DNA of 64,000 nucleotides, from the NCBI GenBank assembly GCA_033961575.1, contig CM066731.1:61781501-61845500 (forward strand). The letters run 5' to 3'. The number at the start of each line of letters is the position of its first letter. Positions within the stretch are counted from its first letter, which is position 1. This document shows, in pieces, positions 13,068-24,845 of this stretch. This stretch comes from Aselliscus stoliczkanus (taxonomy: Eukaryota; Chordata; Mammalia; Chiroptera; Hipposideridae). Position numbers and translations under genes: made by a program. The notes beneath the pieces were generated by a model. It had not been told where the DNA came from, did not search any database, and worked only from the letters and a program-made list of their open reading frames with translations.

Positions 13068-13618
13068 GCGCTTGGCAGGCAGACTCTTAGGGTGGCCCCA
13101 TGACTGCCACCTCCTGGTGTTGGCACCCTCATGTCATGTCTCCCCTGGAGTGTGGATAGGGCCTGTGACTTGCTTCTAGCCAATAGAGTGAGGCAAAGGA
13201 GGTACATGTTACATGTATGGGATTCCATTACATAGCATCACAGCGCCCATCTTTCTCATTCCTCGCTTGCTTTGAAGAAACAAGCTGCCATGTTGTGGGC
13301 TTGCCTACATGGCAAGGAATGGAGAGCAACCTCCTAGAGCTGAGGAAGCTTCCAGGTGACAGCGGATAAGACACCAAGGTCTCAGTATCACAGCTGGAAG
13401 GAACTGAACTCTGACCCCCCCAAGAAGCAGACCCTTTTCCAACGGAACCTCAGCGCTGTCTGACACCTTTATTGTAGCTTGTGAGAGCCTAGCAGAGGAC
13501 CCGGTCAAGCCTTTTCTGGGCTCCTGACCCACAGAAACTGGGAGATGCTAGGTGTTTGATTCTTTTAAATCACTGTTTGTGATTGTTATGTAGAAATAGG
13601 AAACTCACACAAGTATCT
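13068..13618 (+). mobile_element. MaLR-type solo LTR, sense
   Basis: Has the sense-strand hallmarks GGGCCTGTGACTTGCTTCTA, GCTGCCATGTTGTGGGCTTG and a polyadenylation-region-like end AAATCACTGTTTGTGATTGT followed by AATAGGAAACTCACACA. Several 65-89 codon frames cross it by chance. Confidence -1.
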
Positions 13619-13621
13619 CCA

Positions 13622-13712
13622 GTGTTGCAGGCACCATTTTAGATGTTGGAAATGGATCAGGGGACAAAGCATAGTCCCTGCCCCAAAGAGCTCACATTTG
13701 AATAAATCTAGA
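13622..13712 (-). mobile_element. L2 3' end fragment (antisense)
   Basis: GCAGGCACCATTTTAGATGT and AGCATAGTCCCTGCCCCAAA followed by GAGCTCACATTTG are the antisense L2 end. Confidence -1.
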
Positions 13713-15255
13713 ATGTTCACATGCTAGACGCTTTAATTCATCTACGTTACAGTTTCAAAGTAAAAAGCTCAATACCCTCAGCTAAATGAGAAGGAAAATC
13801 CAAATTGGCTTAAAATCTTTATTTCCAATGTGGTAGGTATTTGACATTTGAGGATTTTATTTCTGGCCCAAAGGAGAAAATAAATAATTCTGAACAAATG
13901 CTAGCATTGAATTATACCAGGTGATACGATTCAAGGAAAGAACACAAGGACATCAGTGTCATTTATTCCTCATAACGACCCTGTGAAAGATATTTGAGGG
14001 TGTCAGGGTGGGCTGGGAATGACTCCTTCCAACAGCAATTATAGTTTCAGGACGCACTGAGATGGAGACATATGCCTTCTCATGCAATAGGCACTCCTTA
14101 CATAGCAGGATAAAGAGGCACATGGAGGGCTCTTGTTCTAAGGAGAGGACCCCCGTGTACTGATGTTTATAAAATATTTAGAAGACCTCTTTACCTCCAG
14201 CAGCTAGCTCCCTCATCAGTTTGATAATACCTAACATCTGAAAATATATGCTAACGTCCTTTACCTGGAAGCTTTGATCACCATAAAATCCTTCCTAGTC
14301 CTTTCATAACCTTATCAGTCATGATGTTTATCTCACTCTTTCATGAAAGCAGATTTTTATGCAGAATGGGAGGCAAAAATTATAAGGCTCCCAGGTGCTA
14401 AATCTAGAGAAGGAGTTCCCTGAGGAGTGAAGGAAAAGGCAGGAGAGAGTTAGCTTAGTGTCTAACAGATTTTAAAAATGCTTTCTAGAGATTTGAAATT
14501 GGAATTTTGCTGTACATCTAATTATATTTTCTATCATAAACAGCCTTGTTATCATATGATAAAACTGTAATCTTCCCAAAGCCCACTTCCACAAGCAAAC
14601 TCCGGATCGTTTCAAGTTCAAGTGTTATATGTATTGTAGTATTTATGTACTTCTGAACCATTGAACGTGTGTAAAATTTTGGTACCATTTTTTATAAAGT
14701 GACTTTCTTTTTAACGTTTCGCTGCTGAAGTTTCTGAGCATCCATTTTCCTCATGAGTCCTGGGGTTTTATTGCACATTTTTGCATAGCATGGTGATTTT
14801 TAGAAACCTGCTTGTGGTATTTTAGCAGAACTAACTGCATTATCTTGTATTGTGTGGATTGTGTCCCCGTTAGGACGTACATGTGCTGCATACTGAAGGG
14901 GCGGCTGCATTATTGAAAGCATCTCTTTTCACAGTGGTTTAGCAGGAAAGAGGGGTTAACCAGGCAACAAAATAACACGTTTTTGGGTAGTCCCCAAAGA
15001 ACTATGCCCATTGATTCTTGGGGTTGATACCAGGAGAGCTCATGCTAATAAATACTAGGACCTCGGGGAGGCAGCATTCAGAGTGAGGTTTTCACCTTTG
15101 CACTCACCTTTGCATCCTTAGGTAAGCTAATATTGGGAGCTGGAGGTCAGCGTTTGGGAATAGGCCTAGCCCTGCTCCCTGGACACATTTGCTGTTGAAT
15201 GACATCCAAATGAGAGCCCCACTGTGAAGTTAAGGTCTTGGCCGGGTGAGCATGC
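13713..15255. other. No gene seen; mostly unique
   Basis: A possible MIR scrap near 13950-13995. The stretch 14480-14700 is repeat-free and AT-rich with TAATTATA and TTATCATATGATAA motifs. Nothing coding. Confidence -1.
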
Positions 15256-15400
15256 CGGCTCTCTTCTCACCTTTGTAAAGTGTTGTACTGGGTTGTCAGA
15301 AAAGTCATGACGTATTTTTTCTATGTTTTTCATTGCAAAAATGCATCATGACTTTTCCGATAACCCAGTACAACACTTTACAAAGGTGAGAAGAGAGCCG
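15256..15400. mobile_element. Palindromic mariner-type MITE with mirrored flanks (145 bp hairpin)
   Basis: The core has inverted ends CTGGGTTGTCAGAAAAGTCA and its partner ending AACCCAG, each bordered by TA, as expected for a Tc1/mariner miniature element (about 15289-15367). The symmetry continues outward: the first 39 bp of the left arm (from 15256) is exactly the reverse complement of the last 39 bp of the right arm (to 15400), including about 30 bp outside the transposon ends. The inner arms carry about six differences, several of which would still pair as G-U in RNA. Symmetry stops abruptly at both outer borders. Confidence -1.
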
Positions 15401-17045
15401 TCCTTCTACTTCAAAGCTTCCAAAATAAATGTGTGCTTTGTGAGCCCCGTGCAACTCTAGAATTTATTAAGGGTAAAGTGCTGACATTTTAGACACTGAA
15501 TAAAGGGTAATGACTGAGGAACATCAGAACCATTGTCCAGAGTGGAAGACAGCAACACCAAGGACAAAAAAAGGAGACTTTTGGAGGCATTAGTGCCACA
15601 CAATAGCTCTGACATAGGGTAAAGCCAGATATGGTAAATCTAGGTAAGATAAATCCAGACTTCTGAAGACTAACTTGCAACTCATTTTAGAGACGATGAA
15701 GAGAAGATTGGGGTGTTAACAATGGGAAGAGTCCCATCAGCAGGAGGAATGGTAACCATAGTGGTTGGTACCTATTATTAGGGGCACTGATGTCACCTAA
15801 AGTTAATCTCAACTCTACCTTCATCAGTCTTAGGAAGGCTCCATCCTTACTTGAGTTCCATGGCTCCTAGAAACTCCAAGCTTATATTCTGTCCTCTCAA
15901 TCCCAGTGGAAAACAACTTTTTCTTTCCTCCAAATTCAAGAATAATAATAATAATGATAGTAAGTCAACACTGAGTCTTATTGGTCTGGCTTGAATTTCA
16001 TACCAATCCCTGGGGTATCCATGATGGCAAAGGAAACGTGATACTTTGATTGTCCAGGCCTGACTCATAGGCTCCATATGGAGCCAGGAACGGAATCTCT
16101 TATTGAATAAATACACTGATGAGGAAACTGAGGCCTAGAGAGATGAAGTCAGTTTCTCAGCTAGTTAGTTGCACAGCTAGTTAGTTGCACAGCTAGTCAG
16201 TTGCACAGCTAGTTAGAGGCAGCAGTGTCTACAAACTTTGGAATCACTCCCAGTATTAAGGTGCTATTTTGCCCTCTCCCTTCCAGCAAACTGACCTATT
16301 TGAAGCATGGATGTCTGTTGAGTATACAATTGTGTAAGTTATTATTGTTTTAACCAGTTGGATGCTGGAGCTGCCTCACACCAGCTGGTGATAAATGAGT
16401 GTGTACATCTCTTCCCTACTAAGTGTTCAATGAAATAATCCTAGTCACTTGAAATTAACTACAGTGGGGATGGTTGCACCATAGACATTGACAAACACAA
16501 CAAATCAGGCCCTCCCCTATCTCTCCCGGCAACTGGACATTATACATTTACACCACTAGTTAGAATGGTTATAGGAATTTAATCTTCAAGTAAGTTCTTT
16601 TCTTTTCCACAGGATTTAATGAAATTCACATAATTAAGATAGAGGTATGTGACAGCAGGAAGTTAATAAACCACAGAATTTTTGGTTCTTTTTTCCTCTA
16701 CTCTACCCCAAAGCCAGAAGTCTTCCATTTTACACATTTGGTGCAATCTGTATTTCTATTTTATGTTTAGTGCGTGTTGCTCAAACTGCCATTCTCTAGT
16801 AGCAAGGCATCTGTAGACGGCATGTATGCATTTCCAGCTCCTGACTTGACCTCACTAATGTTGACTTTTTAATAACCTAACAAATGAAAAGGCCAGTGCA
16901 AACTGCCAGCCTAGCTCCCTTACCACCACACTAGTTAGCATTGCCCTTGCTACCAGCATGCAGTGATTTGGCAAATGGGGCAAAGAAGACACATAAGAGA
17001 CACACTTTATATCCTAACTCCAAAAGGAATAAATATATTTGTATA
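15401..17045. other. No gene seen; mostly unique
   Basis: An ATT-type short run near 15942 and the MIR with 16 bp units at 16.1 kb. Reverse frames of 63 and 89 codons lack any recognised motif. Confidence -1.
16110..16232 (+). repeat. MIR fragment with four 16 bp tandem units
   Basis: GATGAGGAAACTGAGGCCTA is the MIR core. The unit CAGCTAGTTAGTTGCA begins at 16158, 16174, 16190 and 16206 (period 16), with one T/C change in the third unit and divergence in the last. This expands the usual MIR ending CACACAGCTAGTAAGT. Confidence -1.
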
Positions 17046-17502
17046 ACTTTCCTAAGGCTGTCTTAGCAAAGTATTACAAACTGGGTAGTCTAAACAACAG
17101 AAATTTATTGTCTCACAGTTCTGGAGGCTAGATGTCCAAGATCAAGATGTCAACAGGGGTGGTTTTTTTCTGAGACTGTGAGAGTAGAAATCTGTTGCAT
17201 GCCACTCTCCAGCTGCCGGTTATTTGCTGGCAGTCTTCGGCGTTTCTTGGCTTCTGCTGCATCACTCCCATCTCTGCCTTCATCTTCACATAGTGTTCTT
17301 CCCATGTATGCCTGTGTCCAAATTTCCCCCTTTAATAGAGACACCAGTCATATTAAATTAGGACACACCCTAATGACTTCATTTTAACTTGATTACATCT
17401 CCAAAGACCCCATTTCCAAATAAGGTCACCTTCTGACATACTGGGGGTTAGGATATCAGCATATCTTTTTGGGGGGACATCATTCAACCCATCACAGCAT
17501 TG
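17046..17502 (-). mobile_element. MaLR-type solo LTR, antisense
   Basis: Same family as the copy at 4.1 kb: TAAACAACAGAAATTTATTG, CAGTTCTGGAGGCTAGATGT, ACACCCTAATGACTTCATTT, ending CATCATTCAACCCATCACA. Frames of 64 and 69 codons across it are spurious. Confidence -1.
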
Positions 17503-17730
17503 TAATTAAAGTGTTAAATTGTCGTACATTAATAATCAATATATGAACAAATTTTTTTTTGTCAAGTTAGAGCCCTAACAAATAAATATTTCAATCCTCT
17601 TGAAAAACAGATATTCCTACTTAGTTGATTTCCATTTTATTCACAATAGCCTGAAAGAGTTGTCAACCCATCCTAGTCTTTAGCCTTGTGCTGGTACCTC
17701 CTTTGTGCAAGTACAGCCGGAATTTTAGGG

Positions 17731-18047
17731 CAAGAGTCAGCCAACTACAACCGACTGCCGATTTCTGTAAAACCTCCAAGCCTAGAATGGTTTTCTCATT
17801 TTTAAAGCATTGAAAAACATCAACAGAAAATTAATATTTTATGACATGTTAAAATTATATGAAATTCAAATTTCAGTGCCAATAAAGTTTTATTGGAACA
17901 TAGATACATGCATTCATTTGCATATTGTCTACAGCTACTTTCACCCTCCACGAGCAGAGTTGAGAAGTTGTAAAAGAGACCATTTGGCCCACAAAGCTTA
18001 AAATATTTACTGTGTGCCATTTTTCAGGGAAAGTTTGCTGACCCCTG
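17731..18047. mobile_element. MER20-related hAT-Charlie element, longer form
   Basis: Ends CAAGAGTCAGCCAACT and AGTTTGCTGACCCCTG are imperfect inverted repeats. The middle has CAATAAAGTTTTATTGGAAC and CAGAGTTGAGAAGTTGTAAA. It is about 100 bp longer than the MER20 at 41.9 kb because of an extra segment with AAAATTATATGAAATTCAAA. I am unsure of the exact family name. Confidence -1.
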
Positions 18048-18447
18048 CCTTAGGATGCTAATTCTGTGCACTATACCTCACAATTATTGCTGCCACTCCT
18101 AGGTGATATAACCTCGACACTGTGGCAGATTAAATATGATGGTGCCAACTTTCCTCGTTAGGAGGGGATGTTTTCATTCATCAGTGATAATATCATCCTG
18201 ATTTGGCCTAATCTATTACTATATGAAGAATCATGCAGTTAACTAATAAGCTTTTAATTAGAAAACCAAATCAACACAGTTAATGGGTATACTCAGTATT
18301 CCATTGACAAAATTAACTGCTGCAGATCAAAAGTACGTTCATTACCACCTCCAGCCTCCCTAAACATGGCAGTGTGTTGTTACACGTAACTTTCATCTTG
18401 AAATAATTCAGTTCTGTTAAATTCGGTGGAGTTGTATTAAATCCTTT

Positions 18448-19062
18448 CTGTGTAAGTTTTCAATTGCTGCCAAAACAAATTACCATAAAAGTAGCAGCTT
18501 AAAACAATGTGAATTTATCTCAGTTTTGTGGCTGATTTCTCTGTTCCAGGTCTCACAAGGCTGAAATCAAGATGTCAGCAGGGCTACATTCCTTTCTGGA
18601 GGCTCTGGGGGAAGAATCTGTTTCCATGCTCATTCAAATTGTTGGCAGGAGTCAGTTAGTTTCTTGTGGCCATAGGGCTGGGGTCCTCCCTCCTACTTCC
18701 TTGCCATCAATGGGAGTCTTTCTTAAACCTGCTGCCTTCCTCATCTCAGTGCCTCCTCCATCATCAAACCAGCAATGGCTTCTCAAAACCTTCTCGTGCT
18801 TCTAGTCTTTTCTTTCCGCTTTACCTCTCCTGCCTCTAGCCAGAGAACATTCTCTACTTTTAAGGACTTATGTGTTTAGGTTGGTCCCTTTCAGACGATT
18901 CAGGATAATCTCCCCCTTTTTTTTTTTAATGGTTGATAACCTCAATTACTTCTTCAAAGTCTCTTTGCCCTGTAATGTCACATATTCAGGCTGCAGGAAT
19001 TCGAACATGGCCATCTTTGGGGAACCATTCTACCGACACACTTTCTGTGGTTCCATCTTTCT
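18448..19062 (-). mobile_element. Old MaLR-like LTR, antisense
   Basis: Begins TTTTCAATTGCTGCCAAAAC and AATTACCATAAAAGTAGCAG, then GAAATCAAGATGTCAGCAGG. It ends with the diagnostic GAACATGGCCATCTTTGGGG and ACCATTCTACCGACA. It is longer and more diverged than the LTRs at 4.1 and 17.0 kb. Subfamily not determined. Confidence -1.
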
Positions 19063-21309
19063 AACCTGAGCGCTCTGTATCTCTGTGTTCCCTGAAGAGA
19101 CAGGGATCAGCACGTGGCCCTGGAGGCTGCATTCTCTTTTCTAGTTGGGAGATCATTTTGGTAGGTCATTTCTTTCTTCTGAAAAGTTGGAATTTAAATA
19201 TAATCTTTCATCTGGGTATCACCATGTGATTCCCATGAAAGACAATTGAACAGACCAAGCCACAATAGCTCAGAATATTTATACTTAGTCATTCCATAAC
19301 TAACACATACATAAACTATGACCACGACACTCTAGGTTTGAGCAGTGCCCAACGTGCCTAGCCTGATGCTGCAGCCCTAACAAACAGCCGGTATACATTC
19401 TGATCACCTACCCTCTCTCTCCAACAGTCAAAAGCCAGGGAGTCAGATGGACCAACACAGGCACTCTCTGAAGATGCAATGTATCCATTTATTCATGACT
19501 GTTCAGATTCCAGATAAATTATCCTCTCAGTGTGCACGCTAATATTTCTGGTTACACATCGAAATCTGGTCGATGTCCAGGTTGGGAAGAGTTATTGGAC
19601 TTGATCCAAGTGTGAGAAAACTTGTAGCATTCTGGAAACTCAGGCTCAATTATAAGTGTATTGGGAAAATGCTAGATAAGTAACCAAAAGACATTCTCAC
19701 AAGATGGAAGGGGATATGGAAATGGGGAGCTCGTCTTTCTGTTCACTGAACGATCACCACACAGAGGCAGTCGGATGGAGTGTTGACGAGGGATGCTTAA
19801 CCTCTGCGGTACTTGTGAGTCACGTGGGGCTCTTGTGAAGATGCAGATTCTGATTATCTGGGTCTGGAGTGGGACCTAAAACTCCACAGTCCTAATCACC
19901 CTCCAGGTGACCCAACCTCTGCCAGTCTATAGGCCATACTTTGCATGGCAAGTGTTTAGACTGTGAACAAAATGGATGAATTGTTTTCAAAGGTTTATTT
20001 TCTTTTCCCATACCAACTAATCATGATTTCTGGGTTAAATATATTCATGTCCCTGGGAAAGTCAAATAACTCACTTTTCTTTCTTGGCATCGAGATGTAA
20101 GCATAATTTTATGATACTGTATTCCTGTGGCAGGGGAAGAACAACTATGAATAATGCCATTAGTTCTAATTAACTCAAATTTAATTAAAGAGAATAATAC
20201 GTTTATAAGAGAATACATCAAGTTAAAATTTGGATCCAAGCAGGGTCTTGATGACAGGGTTAGCATAAGGAAGATAATTTCTTTTAAGTATAATCAGAGA
20301 ATGAAACAATGTAGTCTAAAAATTTGTGTAGATGGGGAGGCATTTAGGGCTGGACTAAAATATTCTCTGCCTTCTCGCCCTCTTCTACATCTCTTTTAAG
20401 CCACCTGGCATCTCTGGGAAACTCAGGAACACTCTAGCTTTTGTTGTATTTGGGAGCTGGTCCAAGCAGTGTGAATCTGAAATCTTGGCATTTGTGTACT
20501 TGTCCCCAGGTGTGTCTGGGCTGGCTGTGTAACAGGCTCCGCTTTCAAACCTGTGGTGAACACCTATCTCTTCCTAATGCTTTGTGATGCCTGAAGCTGG
20601 GGACTCCTGGGGATGCGACTGCCTATCTGTGTGTGTTGGCAAGGCTGGAGCCAAATAGGCATCCTCTCCCTTTGGCTGTCAGCTGCAAATCCTACTTGAA
20701 GGTACGCAGAGGCAACACCCAAGAGGCAGATATCATGTCTTTCACCTTCAATGATGGAAGGATATAAAAGTGCTTCTAAAGCACAATAATTCAATTATGT
20801 GAGATTTTGAATCATCAAGATTAGGTTTGCTTACCATCAAAATGAAGGACTTATCTTCCCAGGGACTTTTTATCCTGTCACGCACGCAGCTGAGTTTGCC
20901 TGATTGACAGAAAGGCCCCAAGGGAACTCCATGGGGATCCTTCTGGGATTCTGGGAGCCCAGAATTGAATGGAGCATGCTTCTCTCTCTTCCATGGAGAT
21001 CTCACCGTGTGATAGTGGGAAATGTCCCTGGTCTTCAATTTTATGTCCTCACCTCTATTATTATCAGGGTTGCCTCTTGCTAGTTTTATAGCATGGAGGT
21101 ACGTTACAAAGGAGGTATATTGCAAAGGCTGGTAAACACATGGCCATATTTAACTTGAAGAAAGGTGCTAACACTTCATCTGGGGTATGAAATACAACGG
21201 AGAAAAGATAAGAGTCTGTGTCAACAAAGCATTCAAAGTGGCATCTTTTCCACTTTGGCTACCTTCCTTCTGACAGAAAACATCTTATAACCCGTGTCTT
21301 CTCCGTGAC
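19063..21309. other. No gene seen; unique plus a MER5A piece
   Basis: The reverse-strand 125-codon frame at 20748-21125 shows no domain, repeat or signal peptide that I recognise. I leave it as chance. Confidence -1.
19798..19950. mobile_element. MER5A-like fragment
   Basis: Contains GTGAGTCACGTGGGGCTCTT, AAGATGCAGATTCTGATTAT and CACCCTCCAGGTGACCC, the middle of a MER5A-type element. The ends are lost. Confidence -1.
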
Positions 21310-21725
21310 ATGGTGGTAAATACTGCAGGCTTCAGAGGGAAATGATCTGGCTTCTGACACCAGCCCTCCTACTTACTCGTGTCACTCTGGGCATGCTCCT
21401 TTATTTCCTTGTGCCTCCGTTTCCTCATCCATAAAATGGGAATAATAGTACTCACTTCATGGGGTTTTGTGCAGATTTTAAGTTTGCACGTCTGAGTGAT
21501 TAGGGCAGCACCCGCCGCAGGGACGTGCTCACCGCAGGTTGGCATTTATTGTTGTACATTTTCTGATGTTCAGAGAACCTCAGGCAACAGTGAACTCAGA
21601 AGAGGTGTGTTCAAATCCTGACTCTGCATAAACTTGGGCCTGTCACACAGTGTCTCTGAAACACCTCTGTAAAACGGGGACATAGTACCTACCTCTTGAA
21701 TACAGTTAAGCAAAAAGACAATTTA
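21310..21725 (-). mobile_element. Two MIR copies in a row (antisense)
   Basis: First copy about 21310-21560: CTTACTCGTGTCACTCTGGG, CCGTTTCCTCATCCATAAAA, then TGGGAATAATAGTACTC. Second about 21570-21725: GTTCAAATCCTGACTCTGCA, then CTCTGTAAAACGGGGAC and CATAGTACCTACCTC. Both read antisense. Confidence -1.
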
Positions 21726-21974
21726 TGTGAAGAGTCTGAGATGAAGTTGTCCCTCGGGAAGGAGTGGTTGATATCCAACTCATTATAGCAAGTATGTACA
21801 TGCTAGTAAAAGGTATTAAGTTAACTGAGAGCAAGCAAACTAGCTTTTTATACAAATTGGAAATCTATTTGCAAACAAGCATCCATGATAAAGTATGGAA
21901 GGGACGCAACTTTCCTCTAGTTAGCTCTAATCCTTGCATTTTGATTAGATTAGGTGATAATTAATATTATCATA

Positions 21975-22320
21975 TTATTACAGTGACATTTACTGAATGC
22001 TTTATATACTTTGTCTCATCCGTCCTCACCAAAGTCAGGCTATATTATGGTAGGGAATATTATGATCCTTGTTAATACTGCAAATTAGAAATCTGTGGCT
22101 CAGAGAGGTTAAGTAACTTTCCCAAGGTCACATGCTGCTAAGAAGCAGCGGCAAGACTAGCTCTCTTTGACTCCAAAGACAGTGCTCTTGTTAATACTGC
22201 AAATTAGAAATCTGTGGCTCAGAGAGGTTAAGTAACTTTCCCAAGGTCACATGCTGCTAAGAAGCAGCGGCAAGACTAGCTCTCTTTGACTCCAAAGACA
22301 GTGCTCTTTATAACTACGAT
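21975..22320 (+). mobile_element. MIR SINE carrying a tandem duplication
   Basis: A sense MIR from TTACTGAATGCTTTATATAC through ATTATGGTAGGGAATATTAT to TAACTTTCCCAAGGTCACAT, with its second half present twice (see the tandem duplication entry). Confidence -1.
22071..22308 (+). repeat. Exact 119 bp tandem duplication within a MIR
   Basis: The 119 bp unit at 22071-22189 is repeated without any difference at 22190-22308. It starts GTTAATACTGCAAATTAGAA, contains CTCAGAGAGGTTAAGTAACT (the MIR core) and ends CAGTGCTCTT. The bases just before the first copy also end in CTT, a possible 3-base microhomology. Confidence -1.
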
Positions 22321-24300
22321 GTTCTTTTTACCATAAATCGAGTCCAATCTCTTGATCTCTCAGAGAAATTTTTGTCCTGACTCTTCAAATTTTAAAAGAT
22401 CAGATCTTCATTTTAGTTCAAAGTAAGAAGCAAAGTAGTCAAGGAAAATAAAGAACCAGGATCCATAAAAATCAGTTTGGACCCATTTCTGCCACTGCTG
22501 TACTCTCACATGCCCTAAGGACTGAATTCTTGTCCTCCAATCCTGAAAAATCTGCTTCCCAAATCATTTTACTACAGAGGGCCTTATAGGCAGTATTGGG
22601 TCAGAAGTGGGAATAGTGGTTGGAGCTCTTGCCAGGAGGGTGCATCTGCCAAGCAAGCACATGGTTTCTGTTAAGATGCTGTGCTTGTTGGAGTGGCTTG
22701 ATGTGATTGGCAGAAACTCTGGCACTAAAGCCTTCCTGCCACCATCACCAGGTGATACAAGTACAGATCTTTGACTCAACCTACACTGACAATAACTAAC
22801 GGTACGTGAGGCTGAAATGGTCTACTGTGTGGCCTGGAGTAACCCAGGATTTATAATGTAACTGGATACAACCAGGCTGCAAAGAACAGTCCTACTCTAA
22901 ATAAACCCTGTATTTTATACTGGCCTGTATCGAAAGAGTTCATCTGTTTTTGCTTGGCCAGTTGTACTAAGGTATTTTACAGTTTCGTTCATTGCTTTTC
23001 TAAACACTATTTTTCCTGCTCTTTCTGAATAGATCTTTTTTTTGTGGGGAAGCTAGAGCTAGCTGCCCATCCAGAGTGATACAACCACATCAGTCTTTCC
23101 CATCCGATGGTCCCTATTAGCTAAGCATGAGCATGTGTGCGGGGGTGAAGACTAGAGGGAGAAGAGAAAGACAGAGAATCAGAGATGTGTGCGGTATTGC
23201 CAGTGATACTGATGTAGCAAAGATATGCCCCACTGTTGGGCTTTCACTGTTGGATTAATTTTCTCGCTCCCTGTCTCGCTCTCTCTTCTTTTCTGACTTT
23301 TCTTTTTAAATAGCTTATTCTTCGAAGCATTGGAAGACCTCTCCAAGTCCCTCTTCTCTCATTTCTTTTGCATATAAACTCCATTTAACAGGCAGGTTGT
23401 ACTGTTTTGACTAAAAAATGGTTCAACAAACAAGTTACCAAAGAGTTGCCACCGACCTTGTAAGAGAACAGGGAGGAGCAAAAGTAGAATAAGTACTGGA
23501 AGTCTACTAGAATCCAGATTGGAATATAATTGAGGGGGGTTGAAAAAAAGAAAGGGAAAGAAAGAAATGAACCAACTATGGAATGAGGAGGAAATAGAAA
23601 GATGTAAAAACTAAAGGACCGCGGGTGGGTATTGCATTATTTCTCCTCTTACCAATTCTGAGATCTAAGTTAGCTCAACCTTTGTGCTTTCATCTGCAAA
23701 ATGGGATCAAGATAATGCCATTTGCAGATAGCTGTGAAGATTGAGTGAGAGAATGAGTGGAAAGCAGTTTGCACATATTAACTCTGAAATTCATTCTTTC
23801 TTCTTAGCATTAGCACTCTTTTCTCCACAGTAGTAATTGGAGATTTCTGCCTCAGCCACTCAGGACTCTGTTAGGGATCATTGATGACCCTATGAGCTTG
23901 GAAATGGGTCAGAACTGATTCTTCTGTCATCTTTTCTTTTTTCTTTTTTTTTTTAATCTTTAACATTACCATAAAGCTAGAGTAAATACCCTGAAGTTTT
24001 TCCCTGTAGATACTGTGTATGGAAACTTACAAAAGATTGGTAAACTACCACAAAAAGCTAAGCCTTTTTGTTCTTTAATCCCCAGAAGCTATTTCTGCCA
24101 AGGGTATTGGCCACCAAGCTTCATAAGTGTTGCCAATTCTTTGGCCTCTCTCCAAAACAACCACCGCTCCAGAAAACCCCTCCTGTATAAGCTGAATTCG
24201 TCTTTTAATGAGTATTTCTAATTGTACCGTTTGCTTGTATAAGGCAAACATATTTTCAAGGCAGCCTTAAAATCTTCACACTGTCTAATTTCTGCCTCTG
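22321..24300. other. No gene seen
   Basis: Unique DNA plus a MIR at 23.65 kb. A block at 22560-22910 ends in AATAAACCCTGTATTTTATA, which could be an old LTR polyadenylation region, but I cannot name a family. Confidence -1.
23645..23790 (-). mobile_element. MIR SINE (antisense)
   Basis: CTTTCATCTGCAAAATGGGA, AGCTGTGAAGATTGAGTGAG and AAAGCAGTTTGCACAT follow antisense MIR. Confidence -1.
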
Positions 24301-24316
24301 AAACAAACACATCACG

Positions 24317-24355
24317 AACACACACACACACACATACACACACACACACACACAC
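24317..24355 (+). repeat. (CA)n microsatellite
   Basis: CA units with one TA interruption. The reverse-strand 107-codon frame through it is a repeat artefact. Confidence -1.
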
Positions 24356-24404
24356 CGACAGTGGCCCCAAACGCCTGCAAAATCCAGTTTTCATCAATTC
24401 ATAG

Positions 24405-24512
24405 CCTTTTATAGCTAGAAGGAACCCAGAAGCCATTGGATGCCATTTTTTCCATTTTATGGTTGAAGAAATGGTATTGGAAAGGTTAGGTGGCCTGTTA
24501 GGACATATAGTT
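24405..24512 (+). mobile_element. MIR-type SINE fragment
   Basis: AGCTAGAAGGAACCCAGAAG, CATTTTATGGTTGAAGAAAT and GGAAAGGTTAGGTGGCCTGT match the MIR3-like arrangement. Confidence -1.
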
Positions 24513-24620
24513 ATTCTGAAACATCCTGGAACGTTCCCCACTACATGTCATTGTTTCCCACCCCAAAAAGGGAAAACTCCAAATAAAAGCACCCTTTTCA
24601 CCTTTAGACAATACATGATT

Positions 24621-24781
24621 TTTTTTTATTTTTTTTTTTATTTTTTTTAGCTGAGCCATCCTGCTACCTGTTGGCAGCTCAACGGCAACTCAGCTTGGGC
24701 TGGTCTCGAACCGCCGTTGCTCAGAGCTCAGCTTGCACTCTTGAGCGAGCTCTTAACCAACTGAGCCACTCGGCCGGCCCT
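24621..24781 (-). mobile_element. Ves-like SINE, short variant, with exact TSD
   Basis: A reverse-oriented tRNA-derived head with GGGCCGGCCGAGTGGCTCAG (reverse complement) and a T-rich left edge that is the complement of the A tail. The 14 bp target-site duplication GACAATACATGATT occurs at 24607-24620 and 24782-24795. The body after the head differs from the other copies and ends within about 160 bp, so it is a separate subfamily or a truncated dimer. Confidence -1.
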
Positions 24782-24845
24782 GACAATACATGATTGAAGG
24801 AAGGTCCTCCAAGGGCAACTGCAGATAATGTTAAATCTATCACCC

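Noticed and set aside
20748..21125. 125-codon reverse-strand frame as a possible exon
   Set aside because: No recognised domain, no supporting splice context, and of a length expected by chance in 64 kb.
22071..22308. CRISPR-like or satellite array
   Set aside because: Only two direct copies without spacers, lying inside a MIR; a simple tandem duplication.
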